From Podospora bellae-mahoneyi (lineage: Eukaryota > Ascomycota > Sordariomycetes > Sordariales > Podosporaceae), in contig NC_085883.1 of the NCBI RefSeq assembly GCF_035222275.1, positions 992,001-1,056,000 on the forward strand: a stretch of 64,000 bases of DNA, read 5' to 3'. The position numbers and the translations under genes are program-made. Shown piece after piece: positions 46,881 to 57,670 of the stretch. Below the pieces are notes generated by a model. It had not been told where the DNA came from. It made no database searches and was given only the letters and a program-made list of their open reading frames with translations. Every line of letters begins with the position of its first letter. Position 1 is the first letter of the stretch.

Positions 46881-46981
46881 ATTGGATTGTAGAAAAATTC
46901 GATGTAAAGTGCAAAGAAGACGCGTCGCGCTAGGGAGTGCGCGACCCACTAATATGCACGACTCACCGATAACGTACGTTA

Positions 46982-47734
46982 TCCTCTTCCCGAAAACACT
47001 AGGTAAAAGAAGATTGGATTTAGAGCTTCGAGTCGAAAGCGGCTTAGGTCACGATATTATAACAAGTCTGTCTTATCTTATCAAGGGGCACAATTTCAAT
47101 CGATATACAGTGCAAAGCTCTACTGTGTTATTGTTGGATCTCGGTGCGTAGGATGAATCAGTCAGGAAACCTCTCTCAGGTGGTATTGAGGAAATGTCAG
47201 GATGAATATTTTTATGCTACATGTGGCAGGACAATGAGGAAGACACTTGTCGGGGCGGTCAGCGACATCTGCGGCGGTCGGCTATGAGTGAAACAAGTGG
47301 TCCGCAAACTGGGCTGTGTTTGCCAGTTGCCTGACGAGAAGGTACACCTTTCCTGCACATGCCGCCATGCAACAGTATGTAGGAGAATGGCGTTAACAAC
47401 CACAGTGTTGGTGATGTTTTCTATGGTTCCTAAACTCATGAAATGGTAGGGTAAGCCAAAATGACATCGAGAGGCCTAACTAAACTCAAAGTTTCGACTG
47501 GTCTAGTAAGGGGGAATTAAGGGGGCAGTTTGGGCCCAAGTTTTTCACAGTATTAAGTAGTCCCAGCTAAGGTGACGTGATCACCGTAAAGAGCTTTCTA
47601 TTTATGGTGCCATTCCCTAGTTGACATCATTCCAAGATTACTGCGTTATAACCGCGAAAGTATTCCACCCCGACCTGTGAAAGTGATGTGCAAAATTTGA
47701 GGTCTATGCCAAAGCATTGGCTCTCAATCATCAA
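46982..47734. other. Intergenic region right of the transposon
   Basis: About 750 bp without recognisable coding or repeats. Confidence 0.4.
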
Positions 47735-50363
47735 TCAATCCTCATCTTCGTCTTCCAAGTTACCAAGGAAATCCCACCACTCCAACGATAGCTGCGCATT
47801 CACAGAGTCAACGAATATGTCTTCGGGGCTGGTGGAGAGTTTGGCGTCAGCATGTCTATGTAATAGCTCACAAACGGAAAGAAGCCTCATTCTCCAAAGC
47901 TCGTACAGGACTCTCAAAACTATTGTTTGAGCCTTGGAAAGATATACAAGAAATGGTCTTGAAGGCTGATCTGGGGACATGGTGGTCCTCTTTCAGCGCC
48001 ATGTCTTTCCGAAACGTTGGCGGCCACCAACTTGCAAGCCTCATGTCATCAAAAAGAAAGAAAAACTCACCCATGAATCATGCTTCCGCAAAGCTGACCA
48101 TTACACTCTTGCAAAAGATCCGGATACCAGCTATTCACTTCTTCGATTTTACCTTCTGTCAACCACACACAGTCCCATATTCCTTAGCCAAAGCCCAGGT
48201 GGGGGACAACTCACCATCATTCTCCTTCATAAAAGCCCAGAGATTCTTCTTCACCATCTCGACGTTATTCAAAAAGTCCCTCAAGATACCCACCGCCTCC
48301 TCACGCTCCATAACAGACAGCCTCTTCACTCCACTCGGCAAAGGCTGCTGTCGTGGAATAGCCGCCTTCTCCTCTAACTCTTTCAGTCTCACATCCACAA
48401 GACCTAGGTCGGTTTCTGGAGCTGTGATGCTCAGAAATTCCCTCAAGCCGACCACCTCGATTTCGTCAAGAGCAGGCAGCTGCACCGGCGGTCGGTCCAT
48501 TTCGACGCGCGGTTTCATCCGGGCAAACGCGTACCTCGCCCAGTTGGTAGCGTGGTGAGCACGCGTCGTCCAGCTCTCCAGATCTCTCGTGATGCGGTTG
48601 TGGTGTAACGAGACCAAAACAATCCAGCTGTTGGGCTCGAGGGTGCGCACAAGTGGCCAGCAGTCACCGACGTGTTCGGCTCTCCGGCTAGTTCCGGGAC
48701 GGAGCGGCACTGCGGAGCTCTCCAGCGGGATTTGGCTGATTTGGTAGTCGTTGTTCATGCCGTTCAATGCTGGGGGTGCGGAGCAGAAATCAAAGAGCTT
48801 TTCAGAGGCCTCGACCCCGGTGGAACCGGGTTGTACTGATCTCAGAATGTACTGGATGAAGCCGGCTGCGAACCGCTCTGGTTGAAGCATCAAGTTGCCC
48901 ATGGGGAAGTAGTTTGGCCAAAAGCGTTCCCGGCCTAGTCCGTACGTCTGGTGTCTGACAAACATGTGCTGGACTGGGAATATGTCGACAGGAATCTGGT
49001 AGCTAGGTATGGGAATGGGTCCGTAGTGTCGTGCCGATCGCAATGGTGTTGACAGAAAGTCTGCGACTAGGATATGCTTTTTGGTCATAGAAGACGGCAT
49101 TTTAAGCATCTCGACGAAAAGTTCGGTGCTACGCAGTTGGTCCCCTTGGCGTGGGTGTTTGGCAAAATACAGATTCTGTATGGTTGGAAAGCGCGCCAGG
49201 ACCTCAAGAACTTCCGGTGGGCTGCTTTTGAGTGTATCGGTACAAAGACTGATGGCTCTAATGGGGGTGTCTCCCAACCGATTGCCCAGTATAATTGAAA
49301 TAGAGTGGGCCGAGAGATTGTTGAAAGGTGTTAGGTCGAGTTGCTCCTGTCCTTCTACTGTCAGGGCAATGAGTTGCGCGATGGGTTGATGGTCGCCCAA
49401 ATTCGCAGAATGTTTGATCAAGTAGCGTCGTAGTTCATTCTGAAAGTTGGGGATAGCCCGAACGTGTTCAAAAACAGAGATATCCACATCTTCCATCTCG
49501 GCAGCACCACGAACCAATGTTCTGAATACTTGGTCACGGAGAGATGGTGGCGGAAGGGGTTTCTGGGACGACTTAAAAGGCCACCCAACTGTGGTAGCAT
49601 ATTAGTGACAGTCTCTAGTCTCCCCATTCTGCGTCGAGCAACTCAACTTACAATGCAACGTTGGCACATCCATTACTTTCCATCGAGAGGTGATTGCTGA
49701 TGCCTTTTTAAACTCATCGGTAAACTCATCAACGGAGCCTCCATACAAACGTTCGTTCACGAAAGCGCACCCAGTGATAAAATCGACAACTGATAGCGGT
49801 CTTGACGAGGGAGAGCCATCTGGCCAGAGAGCTTGACGGTTTAGGCGGGACGGATGAAGATAAATGCCGTATCGAACCTTGGCCGGGTCCGACACATCGA
49901 TCACAAGCATGTGACGATGGAGGGCGCGCTCAAAGTGGTGGTAGACGCTTTCCAGAGGCCAATGCCCAATGTTTTGGTTGGTGGCCGTTTGTTTACGGGT
50001 GACAGCGATAGCAAGACAAGTCGCAATGAAGGGAAACTCTGGGTGACCAGCCCGTGACGATCCTTCGTTCGGCCATGGCGGTCCAGGCTGGTTGTAGAAG
50101 TCGTAGGCAAGAGATATCTCTGCCCGTGTTCCAAGATAATTCAAAGGATCTGAAAAATAGCGGAGAGCTTTGGCACAGCTTGTCAAGAAGGTGCCTGAGG
50201 TGCAGTCAGCAGTGAAGGCAGCCAGAGGGTAATGTGGTGCTTGTTGGTCTGGGCCAAGTCTGGCCACAGCAAGCATGAGCCAGGGTTTATCTGGAACATC
50301 TCGATCAGGCTCATAAAATCTGGACTGGCGCCAGCCGTTCTCAGAGGCTTTTTGGAACGGCAT
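47735..50363 (-). CDS. Hypothetical protein, multi-exon, about 800 residues
   Basis: Exon 1 50363-49652 (starts MPFQKASENGWRQSRFYEPD), intron 49589-49651, exon 2 49588-48215, intron 48156-48214, exon 3 48155-48071 (EGKIEEVNSWYPDLLQECNGQLCGSMIHG); the first three join in frame. A last exon ending at 47735 is likely (PFLVYLSKAQTIVLRVLYELWRM, then LSLEWWDFLGNLEDEDED, stop), but its acceptor is not settled: the obvious CCCCAG gives the wrong frame. No signal peptide, transmembrane segment or catalytic motif is seen. Aromatic-rich, globular-looking sequence (GIYLHPSRLNRQALWPDG, FVRHQTYGLGRERFWPNYFP). Resembles uncharacterised fungal proteins. Divergent from the Zn2Cys6 gene, with 437 bp between starts. 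Confidence 0.7.
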
Positions 50364-50800
50364 GTTCGAAAGTGTTGGGATATATCAGGACAAGTGGAAG
50401 TAAGTAGGTAGTAGAAGAACAGAATCAGATGTATATTACGACACTAAATCAACCAAAAAATCAACGAAATCCCACAAGACATGGAAAGAGACACAGATGA
50501 GAATTGAGGATGTTGAGAGCGGTGAAAGTGCAAGTTGCTTTTTGTCATTGATAGTGAGGTAGGTTAGTTTAAGGTTGGGTACCGAGGCTTGGGAGCGGTT
50601 ACCTAACAACTGTAAGTAATACGGTTATGGCACCAGCTGAAATCGGCCCGCATATTACGGATACCTATCGCTTACGGCTAGTGACAGCCGGACATTTCCG
50701 CCCACAGCGGGCAAGCAGTCCTCAACAAATCCACCACATCACATGGCCAAAAAACATCCGGATAAGCACAAATCACCGAAGTACACGCCTCACCCTCATC
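50364..50800. promoter_or_regulatory. Divergent intergenic region
   Basis: Up to 437 bp between the hypothetical protein gene and the zinc-cluster gene. An upstream in-frame ATG at 50627 would extend the zinc-cluster protein by 58 residues of low-complexity-free but family-unlike sequence. I prefer the ATG at 50801. Confidence 0.4.
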
Positions 50801-52150
50801 ATGCCCGATCCTGATGATGGCAGCCCCTCAGTGGACAGCCCATCACCGGCACCCGTCCCAAATGACAACGTGACAACAACAACCACAACAACCCCAAGGG
50901 TCGCGTCGCCAAAGGGCCCGAGGAGACGTGCTCCAAACCGAACAGTTGAAGGTGGTCCACCCGCCTGTGTCAAGTGTCATGGATTCAAGATGCGCTGCAT
51001 CCGCCAACCAGATCAAAAAGATTGCAACCGATGTATCAATGCCAAAATTGAGTGTGTTCCCCGCGAGCCTGGCTCGGTAGGAAGGCCACGACTGCCTCGG
51101 CCGCCCGGGTGGAAGAGGAGTCACTACAAAAAAGGCCGGCGACTTGGCGATCAACTTGTGCAATCAACCTCACAAGCAGCTGAAGACCTTGATCCAGAAT
51201 CATCCTCACCTTCAAATTCAACCGAGGCCACACCCCCAGAACCAACAAGCCTAGCCAAGAGCTCAGCACCAGCTCGATATGGTGGTCCCATCATCGGACT
51301 AGCAGGCTACAACGCTCTCTTGCCCAACTTTGATGACCTCCCCCATGACAGCTCGGCCGCTGCCGCCAACGCTCGTGGAAGTATCTACACAGAAAGCACC
51401 TTCAGAGCCCCTCAACAACCACAACCGCCGCTTCACCCATTGTTCCGTTCAACTCAGACCCCTCCTGAACCCCAACCCTCACCTCAACCTCGACAACAAC
51501 AACCTACTGCTTACGCACCAGCAGACCAAGACCCAATAGAACAACTCACCCGCCTCCAGCTACAAATCTACCAACACCACACCCTAGCCAAGAAGAACGA
51601 GCCCTCCATAAGAAAAGACGGCACCAAACCAACCGGCACTGAACCACTCGACACATCCTGGATCAACCCCCTCTTTCAATCAGCCTCCCTTTTCCACACC
51701 ATCCTCTCTTCCTTTGCCGCATCTCCGCCTGATACAGCAACCTTCTTGATGATAATCTCAATCTACAACCGCCTCTTGCAAACGTTTGACCTTTTGGCGG
51801 ATTGTATACAACGCTACATATGGTGGCACGGCATCTGTGGCTCGCCTATGGTGCAAGATGACAAGGATTTTATCAGCGGGCTGAGCGATTCGGTGGTTGT
51901 TACGATAGGGGGGGTGGAGGTGCCGCGGAGTGTGAAGGGGAGTAAGGTGGCGCTTATAGACACGACGAGGGCGGTACATTACTTGACTTTTGGACTGATG
52001 GAGAAAATTTGGGGGGTGTTAGATGGGTGGGTGGGAGGGGAGGATATGGTGGTGAAGAAGGGGGCAATGGAGGGGGTGGGGAGGTTGGAGGAGAAGGTGA
52101 GGGAGAATTTTGTGCGGACTAGATGGAGGAAGATGCCGGAGCGAGGGTGA
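50801..52150 (+). CDS. Zn(II)2Cys6 transcription factor
   Basis: Fungal-specific nuclear regulator. From MPDPDDGSPSVD the protein has 449 residues. The binuclear zinc cluster CVKCHGFKMRCIRQ then CNRCINAKIEC (CX2CX6C...CX2CX6C) lies at about residues 48-75. A basic linker follows (RPPGWKRSHYKKGRR), then a long Pro/Gln/Ser-rich middle (QQPQPPLHP, QPSPQPRQQQ) typical of activators. A helical C-terminal part (LFHTILSSF, FLMIISIYNRLLQTFDLLADCIQRY) resembles the AflR-type C-terminal region. No regulated cluster is obvious nearby; the adjoining cellulase gene is on the opposite strand beyond its 3' end. A downstream intron extending the C-terminus cannot be excluded. Confidence 0.85.
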   Translation: MPDPDDGSPSVDSPSPAPVPNDNVTTTTTTTPRVASPKGPRRRAPNRTVEGGPPACVKCHGFKMRCIRQPDQKDCNRCINAKIECVPREPGSVGRPRLPRPPGWKRSHYKKGRRLGDQLVQSTSQAAEDLDPESSSPSNSTEATPPEPTSLAKSSAPARYGGPIIGLAGYNALLPNFDDLPHDSSAAAANARGSIYTESTFRAPQQPQPPLHPLFRSTQTPPEPQPSPQPRQQQPTAYAPADQDPIEQLTRLQLQIYQHHTLAKKNEPSIRKDGTKPTGTEPLDTSWINPLFQSASLFHTILSSFAASPPDTATFLMIISIYNRLLQTFDLLADCIQRYIWWHGICGSPMVQDDKDFISGLSDSVVVTIGGVEVPRSVKGSKVALIDTTRAVHYLTFGLMEKIWGVLDGWVGGEDMVVKKGAMEGVGRLEEKVRENFVRTRWRKMPERG

Positions 52151-52602
52151 GAGGGAGGCGGATTATGTTCTTGGACAACTCGTGACGGAGGGTGATCTAA
52201 TCAAGCCAGCGTTACCTCCAAAGTCTTGGTGAGCGGATTTCTATGATTTCTATCATGGGAATGTGTTGGCTTGGCTGGCTCGCTTACTCCTCCTTAGTTC
52301 GCCGCCCGTCTTGGACATCTTATCACAGAAGACTTGTCACTACAGTTTTGCTCAGTTTCAAGTCCTTCATCACCAAGCAAAGGTCACCATTATTGCACAA
52401 ACACAAAAGGTAAAGAAATGCAAATGCATTGTATGTATGTACACTCCCAACAACTAAACAAAACCTAGCAAACGATCTTTTATATGCACAGGATGGCGCG
52501 CCCCCTTAGAGAAGACCAAGAAAAGCTAACCAACTGACCGCCCTAGGTTCTGCTCCATTTTTCACCACCGCCCCTTTTCCCGCTCTCCTAAGCATCAATC
52601 GC
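52151..52602. other. Convergent intergenic region
   Basis: About 450 bp between the converging zinc-cluster and cellulase genes; nothing recognised. Confidence 0.45.
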
Positions 52603-53860
52603 TTAAAGAAGGGAAGGGTTAGAGTTGCGAAGCAACATCTCAAAGTACTCCTGGTGCCAGGCACCGGCCTCGGGCGAAGGCTGGAAGGCATCGGGCTTGC
52701 CGCAGAAGCTGTCATAACGAACAGCCGAGCTATCGGAAGTACCATCCGACTCACCGCCGGGCTTGACCCAGACGAAGGCATCAGCCAGCTCGAGGCCGGT
52801 GTCGGCCGAGGGGGGACGGCCGAAGCCGGCACCGTCGACGTTGCACCAGTTACCCCACTCCTGGCGGAGACCCTGGACACCGCTGCGGCCAGTGTCGACG
52901 ATGGCGTGGTTGGGCATGCCGGCGGCCTTCAGGCGCTGGCCAAAGGTGTTGACGTAAGTGCGCTCGTTCTGGCACGAGTTGTACTTGGCGTCGGAGGCGG
53001 AGGAGAACTCGCCGGGGGACAGGTCCCAGGCGTTCCAGCCGGCTACGTTGGTGGCGATGCCACGGAACTGCTTGGGGCTGCCGGCGGCCTTGTAGGCCTT
53101 GGCGAGCTCCTCGGCGCCGGGCTTGAGGTTGGCGTCCCAGCCGAGCCAGCCGCCGTGGCCGGCGTCGATGTACTGGACGACGTTGGGAAGGTTGAGCGTC
53201 TTGAGCGCGTAGGCGACACCGTCGCGGTAGCCGGCGGCCGAGTTGCGGCAGGCCTGAACGTCGGAGTTGGTGACCAGGTTGGGGAGCGAATCGGGTTCAA
53301 TGACGAGCGCGACGGCGGTGTTGGGGTGGGCCTTGAGGATGGAGGCGATGCCTTGACACAGCTGTCAGTCGTCTTTTTTCCTTGGTAAAGATGTCATTGA
53401 GGATTTACTTACGGTCAATGAACTCAGTCTTGTACCTGTTGAGCTCGCCAACCTTCAGCTCACCGTTGGAAGCCTTGGCAGCGCAATCACGGCCGGGAAG
53501 ATCGTAGACGACGACACCGAGGATCTCGTTGCAAGGAACCTCGGCGAGAGCGGGCTCGAGCCTGTCAACATTGGCGATGGTGTCGAGCCAGACGAAAGAA
53601 CCGGTGTCGGCAACCTTGCGGGCGGCAGCCTCGAGGGAGGGGTCGGAAAGGTTGGGGATGGCGAGCTCCTCGATCTCCTTGCGGTAGAAGTTGTTGGCGT
53701 GGAGGGTGTACTGCTTGAAGACGTTGGTCTGGGCGTTGAGGGAGACGGCCGAGGCGCAACCAGCTTGTCTCTTGGTGGGCTTGTCCTGGGTGGTCGGGGA
53801 AGGGGCGGCAACGGCTGAGGCGACGAGCGCCAGAGCGGCGGCGGAGCTGGTGATCTTCAT
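52603..53860 (-). CDS. cel6: Secreted glycoside hydrolase family 6 cellulase (cellobiohydrolase-type), no CBM
   Basis: Cleaves cellulose from chain ends, extracellular. Exons 53860-53413 and 53351-52603 (61-nt intron, GTAAGT...TCAAG), 398 residues. The signal peptide MKITSSAAALALVASAVAA is followed by a Kex2-type KR site (PTKRQAG). The catalytic domain starts almost at once, without the N-terminal CBM1 and linker of Trichoderma Cel6A. Landmarks are FVWLDTIAN, the catalytic-acid loop VVYDLPGRDCAAKASNGE, ALVIEPDSLPNLVTN, QYIDAGHGGWLGW, AIVDTGRSGVQGLR, and WVKPGGESDGTSD with the second key Asp. Ser replaces the Cys seen in the Trichoderma motif VKPGGECDGTSD. C-rich codon bias suggests high expression. 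A TATA box lies about 95 bp upstream. Confidence 0.95.
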
Positions 53861-56347
53861 GTTGAACGACGGGGCGAGTACACTTGCTGCAGAAAGTATG
53901 AAGGCCTGAGGGAGGAAGATCTTGTTTCTGCCGAGGGGGGGAGGGTGGTCTCGCTTTATACCAGGGGACCTCTCCGCGGACTTGGCGTTGCCGTGTTACC
54001 CCCCTGAGATTTCTTCAAGTCAACACAACAACCTCGACGAGGACTGCCCAACACACGGTTCTCCTCCCTGGCTCACATGGTTCACGCGGCTCGAAGGCAC
54101 ACAGGAGCTCTCTCTGCAATCAGGAAGACAGGCCCGTGGTCTCGGCCAGGAACCTCCGAGGAAGGCTTGAGCCGCGCCGAGCAGTCGCCGCTGGAATATA
54201 GGGTGCGGGGCTGGTGTTGAGTGCCGAGCAAGGCGACTGGACAGGTCCAAGATCCCCATCTGGCATTTCATATACAGCTTCATTTACGCTCAGGCGACGG
54301 CGGCCGGCCCTACTCTGGATTGGTGGGAGGCCAACGGGCGGCTACCACTACGATTTGCGAGGGAAATTGTGGGGAAGAGGAACTTGCTCTCTATTGGGGT
54401 TGCCATGTGCAATCTGGGGTATTCGACCATCTCATGCACGGCCGTTCGATCTTGCCCCTTTTGGTCACACTGGGATCCTAGGAGGGAGAGGGTGGCGCCG
54501 CCCAACCCCTTGCAGCCACCATCATCAGCTGCTGTGGAGGAGCACCGGGGGGAATGGCGATCGCTGCTCAATGGCAGTGGGGGCTCCGAGCCGTCAGCCG
54601 TGTTGGAGAAATCGCGACTACCGTCAAGATAATATGCGGATGCGGAACTGAGGGCGGTCGCCAGATTGTCTGCGGTTGGATGAATACTGTGAGAGGTATG
54701 GTGCCATCAGAAACCTGTGTTCATATGATCAGGTTCGAAAGGGGGTGTGAGGACCCTGAAGGGTTCCGTCCGAAGTGTGGCAAAAGGACAAGAATACAAT
54801 GGTGAGCATTGCTTTTGGTCACGTTTGTTTCAACTCTAAAAGCGCCGACATGTCCAGTATTGACAGTCCCCCTCACTACTCAGGCACTGGCCTTTGACTG
54901 GAAGGAGCGGGACAATGTCTGAGAGGCAAATGCACGATTCCCTCCTCCCCCCAAGGGATCGGATTTGATCCAGCTGCAAAATGCGGGGTCTCCACAAAAT
55001 GTCAGGCTGTTTGAGTGTTCAGGTTGCGTGGTGCGCTCTCACAGGGGCGGCAAAGTGTGTATGTGTGAAAGAGAGCGAGAGAGGGACCAACCATGTCGGT
55101 AGCTTTTTGCTGGGAACAAGGGGTGGTGGTGGTCCGGGTACTACTTTGTTTTTTTGGTTGGAACCAAGCGGCAGTTTAGATGGCTAAAATACGCCATCAT
55201 CTGAAACAGAGCGTTGTTATTTGCTAACTGCCTTATAAACGGTTATAGTGCCGCGCCCATTAAGCCGCAAAGCCCATGTATTAGCCGGCACATCCACCTT
55301 GGACGCTGCATATCTTTTTGTCTTGACAATCCCAACGAGAAGGGACACACACACACAGCCGAAGAAAAACTCTCCGGGCTGGCTGGCGGGGGGGGGCCAG
55401 GCTTTAGCCGAAGCGGCGTCAAAAGCCCGATGGAAAAGGCTTGTATTATTTGGGCGGCAAGGAATAACAATGATCACTGGGTACACACGAACAGGCAGTG
55501 AGAGAGATTGTGCCTTGTTCGGCACACGGAGGCAACAAACCGGTGGCCTACCTAGGCGGGATGGGGGAGGATAATACACTTGATGATGTGCTATCTACCA
55601 GGCATGTGCTCTCCGCGCAGCGTGAAATCAATCATTGGGTCCCTTCGTTTCCTGTAAGAGATCATGCACCTCATTATTGCTTGCCCGGAACAGCAACAGC
55701 TGGAATCCGAGGAGGTGCACGCCACCACCTCGCCACATCGTCACACAGTTACACATACCCAAGATGGAGCAAGTGCTGGAAAAGTTGGGAAGGGTAGGTA
55801 GGGGAGATCTCGGGCTATGGTACCGACTGAGGAGAGAGCAGGTATTTACCTCAAATTGACTCCCGAGTTTTCCGGTTTGAAAATGTCACCTGGATCACCA
55901 CTCGCCCCGGTGTCCCAATTTCAGCAGTCCTGTGGTTTTGTTTCCGTTGAGAACGATGATTGATCCCCAGGAAGGGCTCACGGCAATTAGGACGGTAAGC
56001 AGGCCCGAGGTGACATTGTGGCTGAGGAGAGTGTGAGCCTTTTAGAGTTTGAAGTTGTAGACCGGGAATAAACTTGGTCTAATATTGATTGAGACGATCA
56101 GTTGGAGCATGCCACTCTTCGTCCACCAGTCTAGCATTTGTATTTGGATAACCAATGGTCAGAGTAGTGTATTCAGAACCCTACAATGTCATATTTTGGT
56201 CCTTGTAGTCATGCGTGCTAACTCATGCCAAATCATCTCGAAAACAAACATTGAATTACAAGTAGACTCGAGTGAGAAACTCGGCCCATTGCAGCCTCAG
56301 CTTTTGATGCCACCAAACGCCTGTCCCAACTATGCACAACAGATATA
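53861..56347. promoter_or_regulatory. 2.5-kb gene-free region upstream of the GH6 gene
   Basis: No convincing gene on either strand. Short frames (54214-54651, 55217-55579) lack family signal. A small (CA)n tract lies at 55345-55357 and a G run at 55389-55395. Long upstream regions are usual for cellulase genes, but I could not assign Xyr1 or CreA sites with confidence. Confidence 0.4.
53955..53960 (-). promoter_or_regulatory. TATA box of the GH6 gene
   Basis: TATAAA on the minus strand, 95 bp before the start codon and within the usual range for an inducible secreted-enzyme gene. Confidence 0.55.
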
Positions 56348-57670
56348 CTACACAATGCCACAGACCACCTCACCATTTTGAAGAATCTTATACATCCCGT
56401 CCACATGCTCAAACGTAACATCTTCCCTCCTTCTCAGCGCCACATAGAAGGCCTCTCTCGATTCCTGTGATATATGTCAGGTAACCCAATGTTTCCATCA
56501 AACTCCACCAAAAAATGAACAAGAGCCACAACTCACCTTCCGCGACGACATTGGCTTCTCCCTATGCACCTTTGCAAACATCTTCTTCAGCACCATCTTC
56601 AACTCATGGTCGCCACTCCCTTCGTAATACTTGCACACGAAGTGCCCGTCCGGTTTCAGTGTTTCGCTGGCAAACGTCAACGCCGCTTTGCAGAGTTCCT
56701 AATTTTCCCCCAAATATGTATCGTCATCATCACCACTTCTGAAGAGATGTCAAAAGAAAATAACCTACCATGCTCCCCGCGTGGTCCCTGAGAGAAATTC
56801 CGCTCGTGTTCATCAACCTGTGTAGAGACAAATACGGGTTACTTATGCTGTTGATTTTGAATCCTTGAGTTTGGGGCCAGGGTTCGGACATGTCGCTTAA
56901 CACCACCTATTGTTTTGTTTTTTTTCCTCGTCAGCATTTCTACTCCCTCCTTTTTCAAAAAAAAAAAAGAAAAGAAAAAAAAAGAAACTTACATCAACCA
57001 CCCTCATATTCAAGCTCTTCTCCTGTTCCAACTCCTCCTCCTCCTGCGCCGACCGCCTCTCCAAATCGATATAACTCCCCCTCTCCTCCACCCCTTCCTC
57101 CTCTATCTCAATGCTCTTCTTTGCCGCCCACTCCCGCCTCCTCTCCATTTTCCTTCGTTTCAAATCCGCCTCCAACACAAAATTCTTGCACATCTCCTGC
57201 ACCGCCTTGCTGAGAAAGTTTCCCTGGATGGTGCTCACCCCCTTTGGCGGCTGGGCAGGCAACAAGTCAATGCCAATCACCTTCCCGTCCGGGGCCGTCG
57301 CATCAAGTGCCACCTGCGACCACGACCCAGGGGCGTACCCCAAATCAACGACGATCTGGTTCCTGCGGGGCCGGAAGAGGGAGTATTTTTCTTGCATCTC
57401 TAGGAGCTTGAAGGCGGCGCGGGAGCGGAGGCGTTGGACTCTCGCCGCGAGGGCGAAGCGGTCTCGGGATTGGCGTTGTTTCCACTGGGAGCTGGAGGAG
57501 GAGGGGCGAGATTGGGGGTTGTTGTTTGATGATGGCGTTGTAAAGGTGGGTCTAAAAAAGGATGGTGATGGTGATGGTGATGGTGATGGCGAGAGCGAGA
57601 GGAGGGTGCGATTAACGGGTCGGACTGCTGCTGCCAGCCGGAGAGGCGCCCGGAGGCAGGATAAGCTCAT
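56348..57670 (-). CDS. MRM2: Mitochondrial 21S rRNA 2'-O-methyltransferase (FtsJ/RrmJ family)
   Basis: Methylates a uridine of the large mitochondrial rRNA. Exons 57670-56993, 56906-56769, 56698-56537 and 56464-56348 join in frame, 364 residues. A Ser/Arg-rich mitochondrial presequence includes a hexanucleotide repeat coding SPSPSPSPSPS. The K-D-K-E tetrad is present: RAAFKLLEM, VVLSDMSEPW, FVCKYYEGSGD and ESREAFYVALRR. The SAM site is VVDLGYAPGSWSQVAL. About 60 charged residues (DLKRRKMERRREWAAKKS...EEEELEQEK) are inserted between the third and fourth strands compared with RrmJ. Intron 1 begins with a ~30-nt T/C-only tract right after GTAAG. Confidence 0.94.

Larger units (their letters stand above)
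43521..46979 (-). mobile_element. Fot1/pogo-like DNA transposon copy 2, with four nested insertions
   Basis: Bounded by TA at 43519-43520 and 46980-46981. The terminal sequences read inward as ACGTATTTTATAAGCGAGTC and ACGTACGTTATCGGTGAGTC, about 16 of 20 matching, an inverted repeat. The transposase starts at 46880 (MPSTLKEARVILALKALHKNE). RIPed catalytic-region sequence matches copy 1 throughout, and the 3' non-coding tail at 43540-43740 matches 15416-15601. Removing the solo LTRs at 44364 and 44788, the block 45330-46093 (which contains a third solo LTR) and one copy of each target duplication leaves about 1,913 bp, the size of Fot1/Pot2 elements. RIP is strong in the middle and weak at both ends. 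Confidence 0.88.

Noticed and set aside
50627-50800. N-terminal extension of the Zn2Cys6 protein from the upstream ATG
   Set aside because: The extra 58 residues look like untranslated leader; the ATG at 50801 gives a usual start shortly before the zinc cluster.
52654-53388. 244-codon plus-strand Gly/Val-rich frame opposite the GH6 gene
   Set aside because: Shadow produced by strong C-ending codon bias of the GH6 gene.
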